A DNA stretch of 64,000 bases from Periconia sp. R9002 (Eukaryota; Ascomycota; Dothideomycetes; Pleosporales; Periconiaceae): positions 1 to 64,000 of the forward strand of contig JAMAHW010000036.1 in assembly GCA_023627715.1 (NCBI GenBank). Direction: 5' to 3'. The notes under the pieces were generated by a model. It did not search any database. It was not told the origin of the DNA and worked only from the letters and a program-made list of their open reading frames with translations. Positions 32,646-43,300 of this stretch are shown in pieces. Both the position numbers and the translations under genes were made by a program. The stretch's first letter is position 1. Every line of letters begins with the position of its first letter.

Positions 32646-35600
32646 TTAGATGCTTACGTATCCATTATCTTCATGGTTGCCATGATGATCCATCCATCCT
32701 GGCCCAGCATCTCGCAATCCCGATCCGTTGTTGTCGTCTCTCGCCATACCTTCCCCCTCTCCCCGTTCGACCCAATCTTTCTCGTTTACATCGCGCCATA
32801 TGCGTTGGAAGTACAGTCGCAATGACCGTAAACCCCTCAAATAACCTCGATCGACACCATTCGGGTCTTGGGGTGGACAGGGCACGTGTTCAGGTAGAGG
32901 GTCTTCAGCGGTGACACAATTCGCAAAGTCAATAATTTTCAGTTTGATCTCCGAGTGAGTTTTGAGTGTAGGGTTGGACGTTGGCCCATTGGGGCTCGGA
33001 GACATGGCAGACAAACTCTCGGTACTAGAGCTACTTGGGCCGGTGGGCAGACCATGCTTCTCCTTCTCTTTGTAATCACCATCGCCACGATCGTACAGCA
33101 TGAGCAGGCTGCTCGCGTAGAAGCGATATCCAGGAAGATGTCGAATCATGTTTTCTAAAGCGCTGATCTTCTCCAAAATTGTGGGTATGTGCCGAAGAGC
33201 AGCTTTGTATCCGGTACCATCCCAGAAGAAGCGCTTCAACGCATCCTGGAATTCTTTGCCTGCTTTCAAGTCCCGACCATAATACTTGTCCTCAAATATG
33301 TAGCTCTGTGAAGCAACATTCCATATCTGCATACCACAAACCCGTACACCGAGCTCGCGGCTTGTTGTCATTTGGCATTTTCGGCGTTGGGAACGTTGCT
33401 TCTTTTCATCTGCCTCGATGCCATATTGGCGCGTGCCCATCTTGAGGTCCAAGACGCATGGTTTTGACATGCCGGCTGTGAGGTCTTCAAGGAGGAGAAA
33501 GTGTTGCACGCGCTCGTCGAATTGTTGTTGAGCTTCTTTCGGATTCACAGGTATCTGGGTTACAGTTGGGCTCTTGGGTTTCGTCAGTTCCAGATCACGC
33601 AAGTCATCTGTTTGAACAGTATTGCTTGAATGCTTTGTATTAGTGGGGCCAACTTCAGATTCAATCTTGCGATCGTCGTCCATGGTAAATAGATCCTCCT
33701 CGCCATCACCTCTATAACCTTCCTCCTCATAGAACTCTAGGTTGGATCTTTTGTCGGAATCTACACCAAACGGTCGACGGGTAAGGCCACCACCGGAGTG
33801 ACGCCGCCGTGAAGTAATGGCAGAGGGAGGTTTCAATGCGTTTGATATTTCGACACCCTGGCTCGGAAGACTTTCGCTGGCGGTAGCGCTGTGCCGATGA
33901 GCTTCGGCTTTGAGTACTGATTTTCTAGTAGAGGTTTCTTCTAGACTTGAAAGCTCGGACGGATCGGCATTACTCCTTCGTATCGATGGCGCAGAACCTG
34001 CAATGCTTTGGATTTCTGATCTTACCATGCGTGTAGGAAGGCCATGATGATGAGCACGGTTACGGTGATGAATGGGCGGAGGCGCAAAAACTTGCCGCAG
34101 CACTTCTTCCTGAAGTTTGCGATTGATGGTGGTGACCCCCCAGCTATTCTGTTGATGGATAGGAGGTCGGGTAGGGCTTTTGCCAGACGGAAAACCAAAG
34201 TCGCTTTGATTTCTACGATGAACCTGGGAAGGAAATGAAGCATTGCGGTTCCAAGGATCAGGTGTTGAAGATCGAGGTGGCAATCGAAAAAGATTATCGG
34301 GGATAATGTGCCTATTATTTTCGAAAATAACTTCGGGAACCGCCAGATTTTGTTGCGAATGACTGACCGCACGGTGCTGGTTGCTGGGTGCGTCTCCCTG
34401 ACCTGGCTGTTGACTAGAAGTCAAGCTGGCATCGCTTTGAGAAGTGGGATCCGGATTGGTTCTATCTTTGTTCGGCTTCTTCTTCCTGGGGGCTTTGCGA
34501 TAAGTAACGTTAAGCACACCAATGTACCTAAAGTGACCGTACAAGATTAGCATAGACGGCCAAAGTGGAGTGTACACAGTACAAGCGATATGATCTTGGC
34601 CGATGTCTCAGCTTGAAGTCACCAAGGAAGGGAGGCACACTGGATAAGAGGGAAAAAAATTGATGGAAACATGGAGAAGTTGGGTGAATAAGAAAAATAC
34701 GTACCTGGGAAGAAATTCCAGCAGCTCCGGATGCCGTCGTTCCACAGTTTCATAAAATTCATTCTCTCGATTGTTGAGTTGTTTACACACGGCCCTTCGA
34801 GAAAATCGGTATACCGTTGTATGACCACCCACTTGGTGGTTGTATGGTTTGAGCTCCACAGCACCTAGAGGCGCTGGCGGTGGAGTTGATGTTGAAGATT
34901 CCGTCTTCTTCTTCAGTGGGACTGCCTTGGGTGTGGTGCCTAGATCTTCAGTTGCACTAGATTCAGACTCATAATAAGAATGGGACGACTCCGTCAGCGA
35001 CTCATACTCTGACTCAGCAGAGGCGGTCATTTCAACGGGTGCAGGGGTTGGCGGATCGCTAGCCCCCTGTGTGAGAGACGAGCTCGTTGGGATATCACCA
35101 TGCAGGCATTGATTTGTATCTTGGGACTGTAGAGAAATTTCTACTTCTTCTGGAGTCTTTACAACTTCTTCCTTGTCGCGTACACTGATTCCTTTGCCTG
35201 CACTTATCGAGCGGCGTTTCCGAATGACCTCGACCTCCGACCTCCGGTCCTCTTCTGCTGGTGGCACTTTGTCCCCCCCTGTCGACTTTAGCTGTCGGTG
35301 AGGGAAATAAAGAGCAGAGGAAATCTGCTCTTTTTCAGAGTCCTCTTCTTCAGAACCGTGTACCATCTGCGTGCCATCATCATCATCAAGTGCAAGGTGA
35401 AAATAATCCGCAGGTTCTTTCGTGCGTGGTGACTGTGGTTCCTGGTTGAAAAGACGCTGTTTTTCCGCGGCCGCGGTTGGCAGACTCTGGGAGAATGAAG
35501 ATCCTCGTTTGGCGGCAGGAGTGAGGTTACCATAGTTTCTGATTTCGTCAAGGAGTCTGGGTGGAATCCGATGTCTATAAGATGGCTCCTCAGCCACAAG

Positions 35601-36647
35601 TGGCGTAATTTTGTCCCCACGTTGAGGGCTTGGAATCTGGTCAAAGTACGATTCAAGGGCCTTGTCTGCTGGCGTTTGAACGGCTGAAGAAGGACGGGAG
35701 AGATTTTGCAGCTGCTCTGTCAAAGCACTTTTCTCGACCCGACTAGGCCTTTCACCCGTCGATGGCAGTGGCTTGTCAGCAGGACGTCGCTCCTTGTTTC
35801 GCCCTTCTCGTTTCTTCTGCTCCTCCGCAGCATCGTTCTCCTTGAAAACACGTAAATAGTGACTTGCTTTCCTGCTCCTCGCAGCAACAGGTGGCTCGAC
35901 ATTGGCCAACGTCGCTTCTATCTTTTTATCGACATGGCCGTCTCTGACAAGGTTGTGAGGAGCTCCTTTGTGGGGAAGATACGGCTCTCCTTTGCCTTCG
36001 CGCCACAACCTGTTCTTGATCCTCTCCTCTGATTTTACGAGGTGGTCATCCAAGGGGGCGGTGAAGTGGACCGGGTGCGGAGGGGTTACGGGGCGATGCA
36101 ATGGCGAATCTACCGGGCTCATGAAGGGCGGGGGACTGCCGTGGGAACCGTCCGAATCCATCCCGCTCTTTTCCTTGGTGCTGCCACCGGATCTGAAGTA
36201 GGTAGAAAGCAGGCTTGAAGGCTCCTTGTGTGGAGAGAATGAGTAGGCAGAAGGCTGCTCGCGGCCGGAAAGGGTTCTGGTCAGTCGCGGAGTAGCAGGG
36301 TCTGTGGCGGGTGGATCGGAACTGGCATGATCAGGAGCATTGTGGTTCAGGTGTTTTGTTGGCAGCGGGGACCTTGGGGAAGAGGCAGGGCTATCGGAGG
36401 CTAGATATGTGGTCGCAAAAATGCTGTCCCGCTCCGACAGCTGGGGACGATCCACAGAAGGGGTCCACAGAGGATTCAGGGCAAAGGGGACGGTTTGGGA
36501 CCGGGGGGGTTGGGAAAGAGATTTGGATGTGTGCGAAGGGAGTGGAAGTGAGGATGGAGAGGAAGCATGCTGGGATGGGGTGTGCGGCGCATTTGTCCTC
36601 ACCGATGCGGGGGGCGAAGAAGGTTCCGAGATGTCTGGCGGTGACAT
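32646..36647 (-). CDS. KCS1: Inositol hexakisphosphate kinase Kcs1
   Basis: Exons 36647-34705 and 34527-32646 encode 1,274 residues; the 177-nt intron (34704-34528) splits the Arg codon of [12 protein letters not shown], a conserved family segment. Kcs1 adds the 5-pyrophosphate to InsP6, making 5-InsP7 for phosphate, vacuole and stress signalling. The inositol-kinase signature PCVLDLKMG is at about 1004-1012, the SSLL motif at about 1119-1122 and the metal-binding IIDF at about 1179-1182. The N-terminal 600 residues are Ser/Pro-rich and low in complexity with many potential SP/TP phosphosites, as in other fungal Kcs1 proteins. The frame is open upstream of the chosen ATG, but that extension is compositionally odd and unlikely to be coding. 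Confidence 0.93.
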
Positions 36648-37682
36648 GAGTGTGGAGTCATTGGTCAGACGTCCGAGACAGGCTGATCGGAGGGACGGCA
36701 GACGGCAGACAGCAGACACACAGCACTTCTGGACGGGGCGGGAGGGTAAGAGAGGGGAGGGGAGGGGAGTGAGTCTACGACTCAGGCGACCGATTGACGG
36801 GCCAGCGGGCGTGGGCGGACGGTTGACGGGGCGTGGGTGGTAAGTACAGTACAGTACAGTAAAGTACAGTAATCGAGCAGTGAGTAGGTATGTATGCAGT
36901 TGGTGGGTGAGCAAGGTGAGTTAGGTACCTAACCTAGCTATGGTGTTGATGAACAAGTCGACTGGACTGCATGTTCCGAAGCTGGGGCCAGCCAATCTGG
37001 CGCTAGCGGCCTTGATGACGTCTCGCCCTTTTTTTTTTTTTTAATTTTTTCTTTCTTTCTTTCTTCTCCCTCCGCTCCCCGCTGACTGATTTGTATACCT
37101 ACCTATATATGTACATGCACATGTGTTGTTTTCAACCAACTTCTCATGCTTGGGTACCAATCGTCGTGGCTTTATTGGACAGTACATACACGTACGCCTA
37201 CCAGGCGGGTGTGCATCCACGCTTCACCCACAGCTAGTTCGATATGTACTTGAGTAGATAGAACTATCTAACTACCTATAACTACAACACTTAGACTTTG
37301 AAACCATCCATGGTGCTTCTGCCGCGGCGCGCAGCTTGCACGCAGTGAGTGAGTGAGTGCAGCAGTGCCCGCTGCTGCTTGACCCCCCAACTCGCCCTCG
37401 CCAGCCAATCGCTCCGAAACGTGCTCTTCCCTTCCCATGCCAACCGCCACAGGGCCTGTCCATCATGGCAGAATCCAAGAAGCTCCCACCGCGCTGGCCT
37501 TCTTCCCGCCAAGCTGCCTGCCCAACCGCGACGCCAGATAAGCCACGTGTGGCCCGCCATCCTAGCTATCAAGCCCAAACCCAATTGCTCTTCATCCAAG
37601 GTAGGTAGGTACATAGTCATGTAGTTGAATCTAACTACTCTAGGTAGTGGTTACAACAATCGCCCTTCCCTCTCCGTCGCCT
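36648..37682. other. Intergenic region with simple repeats
   Basis: Upstream of KCS1 there is a TACAGTACAG array at 36844-36872 and the palindrome TAGGTACCTA at 36922-36931. A T-run at 37029-37043 is followed by (CTTT)n to about 37,065. GGTAGGTAGGTA lies at 37599-37610. The frames at 37.3-37.6 kb are unconvincing on either strand. Confidence 0.55.
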
Positions 37683-39638
37683 TCACCCTACCTCGTAGTT
37701 GCTCAGGTACCCGTCGTTCAAATCATCAATCTGGCTGTTGCTGAGCCCAAAATCCCCCAGTGGTTTGCCAAAATCCAAATGCCCAACTTTCAGCTGCACA
37801 TTCGTACATGGCTTCGGTTTTTGCAAACTCTTCTCGCACTCGTTGCTTCCAAACACTGCCCTCGCCTTCTTCTCTTGGAGTGGTATGCGATTCGAGGGCG
37901 TGGGGCTTCGGCTTACGCCCGCTACACTCGTGCTTGCCCCCTCTTTTCGGCTGGGAAACACAGAAAGCTTGAAGTCGCTACTTGCAACCTGTACATTTTT
38001 CTTTTTGGTGGTGCTGAAGGCAAAGGGCGACGCAGCTGCAAGGAGGTCTTGGGTGCTAAGGAGCACATCTTGTACCTCTTGCATGGGTGGGTGCTGCTTG
38101 TCCAGCTCTGCATTGAACGTAGAAAAAGGCGTGCACGTGATATTGGCTTCGTGCGTCTTTGGCGGAGTCTCTACCGGGGACGGTAGTGAGGCTCGTGGAG
38201 TGCCGCTGCTCTCCTGGAATTCCAGGTGAGCCAGCATCATGGCTGCTTGTGTAGAGAACGTGGAATCTTCGCTAGTCCTGGGCCTTTGTTGATCGCCATC
38301 CAATGTATCCGTGTATACGTCATGGTCGTTATTAGAGCCTGCTCCGACTTCCACACGAGGGCTTGGCTCATGCCTAGCACTCGCCGATGGACTGGTGTAT
38401 TTCTTTCTCGCTCTCAGTTTCTGCCTTCCGCTAATCTTCGCCCGAGAATCGCCGGCTCTCTTATATCTGAACCCTGTAGCTGACCCAAGCGCGGGTGAAG
38501 CGATAAGCTCATCATCCGGTGCGTTGGATATATTCTGCTTCCTTTTTGGTTGAGAACACCTCTCCGCTGACTGTCGTAAGTCGCGGCGAGAAAGCCTTCG
38601 AGGAAGTGGTGAAGGGCTACCCACGCCTACAGTAGAGGGCAGCGCAGGATGGGCACCTTCGTAATGGCTCTTATCCGTATTAAGGCTTGCTTCATCAACT
38701 TGTACCGTATCTGACAAGGTTGTATCTGGTGAGATCTTGCATCCTGTGGTACTGTTAATAGGGGTAAAGGTTGACGGCAGTGATGTTTTTTTGGCATGTG
38801 TAGCCGGTGCGATCAGTGGTGACTCCATACTGGGTTGCCTATCGCTTGTTGGGCTCGTCTCCCCTTGACCACACTGCGGCTTCTCTGTTGTGTTAGGAAC
38901 AACGATAGGATCCTCTTGATTGACAACATCCTTCGGCGTGGTTGTGTATGTGACAGGAACCTCGCATCTCGGGATTGTAGTGTGCCTGGTGGAAGAGCAC
39001 AATGCCGCAGGCGCATAACCATTGGAGGCATAACCATTGGAGGCAAACCCATTTGGCCCTGAAGCGAATTGGATTGGACCGATTATGCATTTTGGTGGGG
39101 CGACTTGAATCCTACCATCACGCTCAATGGGCTGGATACCGTTTCGCGAGCGTGAGGGTGAGGGCTCGCAGTCCACATTATTTGAGCTCTCGAAGCTTTT
39201 CTCTTGGGTTTCGGATCGGCTGAGCCAGGAACGGTTGTTGTCAGACACATCGTAGGTGACAGGAATATCATGTTCGTGAGAACCAGGCTTAGAAACTTCC
39301 AATTGCTCTTGACGTGCGTGGAGATTCAGTCCCCGTGCAGTTTCCGGCGAAGGAATTTGTGATAGTATAGCGGACGAGTCGGAACCCACCCCGTGAGGTT
39401 TTTTTGCCCAAGGGTTCCTCCATGGCTTATCGAAAGGACCTCTCAAAGCCGCAGTGATTATCACTGGGCGCTGGCCTTGCAAACATAGAGTTGCAATCTT
39501 CTCGATCCTCCGCCGCTTTGCCGCACGCATATCAGCATCGTATAGGTCTTTTGTAGGAGGCTCGATCAAGTCATTAGCGTCCGTGTCGAGACATTCGAAC
39601 GCGAGGTTTTGTTTGAGTCGCGCCGAAAACTGGGGCAT
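37683..39638 (-). CDS. Unrecognised 651-residue, mostly disordered protein
   Basis: One uninterrupted exon. The first 80 residues are the best candidate for a conserved core: AAKRRRIEKIATLCLQGQRP, then ALRGPFDKPWRNPWAKK, a basic helix followed by a PW..NPW motif. The middle is Ser/Pro/Thr-rich and contains basic clusters (PKRKQN, RQKLRARKKY) that could be nuclear localisation signals. A second ordered patch near 460-475 reads STQAAMMLAHLEFQES, and the last 30 residues (LDFGKPLGDFGLSNSQIDDL) look conserved in style. A 15-nt in-frame tandem duplication gives NGYASNGYA. I do not recognise the family; nuclear location is an inference from composition. Confidence 0.8.
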   Translation of the reverse strand: MPQFSARLKQNLAFECLDTDANDLIEPPTKDLYDADMRAAKRRRIEKIATLCLQGQRPVIITAALRGPFDKPWRNPWAKKPHGVGSDSSAILSQIPSPETARGLNLHARQEQLEVSKPGSHEHDIPVTYDVSDNNRSWLSRSETQEKSFESSNNVDCEPSPSRSRNGIQPIERDGRIQVAPPKCIIGPIQFASGPNGFASNGYASNGYAPAALCSSTRHTTIPRCEVPVTYTTTPKDVVNQEDPIVVPNTTEKPQCGQGETSPTSDRQPSMESPLIAPATHAKKTSLPSTFTPINSTTGCKISPDTTLSDTVQVDEASLNTDKSHYEGAHPALPSTVGVGSPSPLPRRLSRRDLRQSAERCSQPKRKQNISNAPDDELIASPALGSATGFRYKRAGDSRAKISGRQKLRARKKYTSPSASARHEPSPRVEVGAGSNNDHDVYTDTLDGDQQRPRTSEDSTFSTQAAMMLAHLEFQESSGTPRASLPSPVETPPKTHEANITCTPFSTFNAELDKQHPPMQEVQDVLLSTQDLLAAASPFAFSTTKKKNVQVASSDFKLSVFPSRKEGASTSVAGVSRSPTPSNRIPLQEKKARAVFGSNECEKSLQKPKPCTNVQLKVGHLDFGKPLGDFGLSNSQIDDLNDGYLSNYEVG

Positions 39639-40389
39639 AGCGACGCTATGTCGTCAGCGCGGAGCCGCTCTACTCGTGCAGACTTGGTGCGAGGATCTGG
39701 AAGACAAGTTGCGGTCGTAGTTGAAAGGCCTGTGAACCGTTTGCTGCTGTCTGCGCGGGACAGTGAGAGGTGGCGCATGGCCAAGTGGAATAGTAGATTC
39801 TGTAAGATGTTTGACACGGGTTGGAGGTGATAACCGCCTTATGACCTGGACGGGGAACAGGTCAGACAGTCGGCCTAATCAAAGAGGTGTATAGCATACC
39901 TAGGTACATGTACGTACATGGATTGCAGGTCCAAATATGGTAAAACAGCGCAAATGTGGAATCAGGGATGACTCTAGCCCATGGTACATGTCCATGTGCA
40001 TGGGGTGGGGGGGGTGGTTTCTACAGCAACAGTCAACATCCAAACGGGCTTATCGATAAGCATCACGTGCTTTTCCACACGCATCATCAATCAATCTCAT
40101 CAATGGTTGATCGTCCAGTGTGCGGAGAGTTCCTGAGTCAGGACCATAATCCTTGTATGTTGATACTTACATGTTGATATGATAAGCTCACCGCGCGCTC
40201 GCCCGCCATATTAGCATCATTGCTCCTCGGTCTTGCCCGCACGGCGTGCGCTATGCCAACAACGCACGAGTAAACCTCGGACTGACGCGAACTCGACCCC
40301 AAACACGAGCGTAAACAGCTTTGTCAACACACATCAATTGCACTGTTGCCCGTTTCCTGAATCACTCCTTCCTCCCACCCAAACATAAC
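39639..40389. other. Divergent promoter region
   Basis: The region lies between the 651-residue gene and the NUD1 gene. It holds TACCTAGGTA at 39897-39906, ACATGTACGTACATG just after it, and a G-run at 40000-40016. No gene is supported. Confidence 0.5.
39897..39906. repeat. TACCTAGGTA palindrome, copy 5
   Basis: A perfect palindrome 259 nt upstream of the start of the 651-residue gene and 484 nt upstream of the divergent NUD1 start. Confidence 0.9.
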
Positions 40390-43300
40390 ATGGCCCAGCC
40401 ATGGCTGGAAGACCTATCCGAAGAGTGGATTCCTCAGCAGATCACCCCATTACGTGTCGCAGATGAAGGGCAGGAGCCACTGGCGCAAGCGGCACTGCCA
40501 GCAACACTACCAGCGACGCAGACCTCACAAAGCGTACCTCCGAAGCCTCGAAGCCGCCTTCCCCGCTTGCGACAATCTTCCGCTTCTTTCTCCGAAATCA
40601 GCATGCGACAGGGCGCAAAGAGTACGCAGCCGTCCAGGCGTAAAAGCGCACTCGTCGAACGCAGTCTGAGCGACAACAACATCTCTTCTGCCGACGCTTC
40701 GCAGATTGTCCGGTCGCGCCGTGCGTCGCACTCATTCTCTGCTGCACCGCCCGATGCCGCAACCTACGACGGCACAGTAGCTCAGAAGATAGCTCCCAAC
40801 AAGGACAAGTCGTCTCACGATACACCGGAGTGGAGGAGACGATTGCTACAAGGCGAAATCGGGTATGGAGTACAAAAAGATCTTTTTGGCCCTTCTGGTT
40901 TGGAGAACATGTTCCACAAGCCCGTCGGCGCACCTCCAGAGGATAAGCAATCCAATCGCAAGCTTGGGCTTCTCAAGAGTCTCAGTGCTATGCCTTCAAG
41001 CCCTCCCCCGTGGCCGCATACGGATGTTAATGATGCCGAAACCATCTCTGAATGCCCGGTGACGACACTCGATGACTCTATTACTTCGACAGATGAGCAT
41101 GAAGCTCCAGAAGGCACAGTGCATATTCAGCACAAACCAGTACAAGTGCACACTAGCCCCGATTCGAGTTCAATAAGTACGGCGCCAGACAATAGGCTAC
41201 CTTCGAGGGTAGTAAGCGGTCAAACTGAATTTGAGAACGAGAACTTCAGTCCTGTATACTTATCTACCAATCTCAAAGTAGGATCAGCACCTGGTCCTAT
41301 ACCAAATTTTAGGGGATCGGAACTTGCCAACAGACTACGGCAGTTGGGCACCCCTCCACAGTCCGCCAAGTCTCTTCTCCCTCCAGAAGAAAGCTCGGGT
41401 ACCTGCGACCGCCGCGGGGACTCATCCTTCGCCAGATTCCAAGACGATTCACTGCCTGAGGGCCTTCCTGCTGGTACCCCAGACCTGGTGGATATTGGAC
41501 GTTTTGTAGAGATAAAGCGAGGTGGATATTCTAGGGACGGTTCTTTTCTTAGAAAGCCACTTAGCCCGTCCCCCCAACGACCGCAGACGCGTAGCCCGCC
41601 ACATATACAAACCACCTCCCCGAGTGAAACGAATGAAAATACGCGAGCCACCATCGACGACCAAGACAGTAACGGTGAAACTCCACCGAGGACACCACGC
41701 CGGCCTCCGCACACGAAATCAGAAAGCATTGAAAAAAACAAGAGCTCTGGCAGTCCCCTAAAGCTTTTTGACGCACACGACACCTTTACAAGTAACCGTT
41801 TGAGAAGACGGCTTAGTCAGATTGAGCTCAAAACAGATAAATCTTCATCAAGTACTTCTCAAACGACTAAGATTGAGACAAACAAGATGATTCGGAAACT
41901 TTCAGAACTGACCTCTGTGGAAGAAGTGAGCATTCAGCAGGCAAACACGGTGGAAGCAAGAGACGATGTCCCATCGGAAGAGCAAAGATGGAGCACTTTC
42001 GGTAAAGGTAGTCTGAATAGGTACCAGTTCTCAGGCGATTTTTCTACGCTCTCATCAAACGACCAAAGATCCGATATCTCGTGTGCCCCTGATGAGTCTC
42101 CTTCTATCAATGCAGCACCACCGGGGAGCCGACAACCTCTTCGGTTTCATTTTGACGCATCGCCCATCTCGAGAGCGACATCAATCAACCAGAGACATGG
42201 CTTGACCAGAATCACCAATCCTTTTCGCGCTGCGAGTCAGTCCAAACCACATATTGCACGAAGTGGCTCTGCAATACAACGTGATATGACAGAGAATCAT
42301 GCGTACGCAGAGGGTAAACGAGGACCAACATCTCCTTTCAAAAACCCCACGCCAAAACGACGAAGGACAATTCAGTCTTTAGACGAGGAGGATGACGGCG
42401 CCACAGAAGCCACCGAAAGCGAAACATCGTCTACCAAAGACTCTCATTTGGTCATGCAGTCAATCGTAGGACGTAAGCGCAAGGATGCACGACATGAACT
42501 TTCCAACAATGTCGCAGACCCAGAAATATTGGCCCGGAGGCATATTTTGCGCCCGCGGAATCCGACACCAAGCCAGAGAAGATTGGACAAACTTCCTGAC
42601 GAAATAATTGAAGCCACTGAAGCCTTCATACAGTCTTCCCCGAAGATGGAGAAGATTCGGGAGCACCTAGCTCCCGAAAAGGACGATGTATCCTCCGAGC
42701 AGGCCCGTGCGGCTGTGGTTGCTAACGAAGTTGCGGCTTTTAGTGTGAGAAGGCAACAAGCAATGCGTGACGACACAAGAAAGAAATCAGTCACAACACA
42801 GGATTTCTTAGATGAGGCGGTCAAAATCATGAATTTTATCCGAGCAAAAGGAAGGCCAACAAGTGGACTGGGCAGCCTAGAAGAGTCTGAATCTGAATCA
42901 CCAGCAGCGCAAGATCGTGATGGCGTTCCTTCAATTTCTCTTACATTCGACAGGCCACCCAGCCGTGAAGGTCGGTCATCAGCCTGGAAAGCACCAAACA
43001 CACACGAGCTGGATTCGACATTGATGAATCACCTTCGCAAGTACCAAGAGCAAGAGTCTGACGACATGCTTGGTTCTTCATTCCACTCTCTGCGATTCTC
43101 TCGAATGAGAGGCATGACAACCACGGAGACTGCAAACATAGTTGTTGAACAAAACGATATCCGTATTACCGACGACCCAAACAGGCACATGTCCTACAAT
43201 ACTCAAGGCAGCAATCAGGTGAACTCACTGCCCATCACAAACGACACCCATCCTTCAGCAAATTCCTCCATGGGACAGACTATAGCCACGAATGCTTCAA

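Noticed and set aside
36648..36914. Upstream extension of KCS1
   Set aside because: The frame is open but begins inside TACAGTACAG repeats and is compositionally unlike coding sequence.
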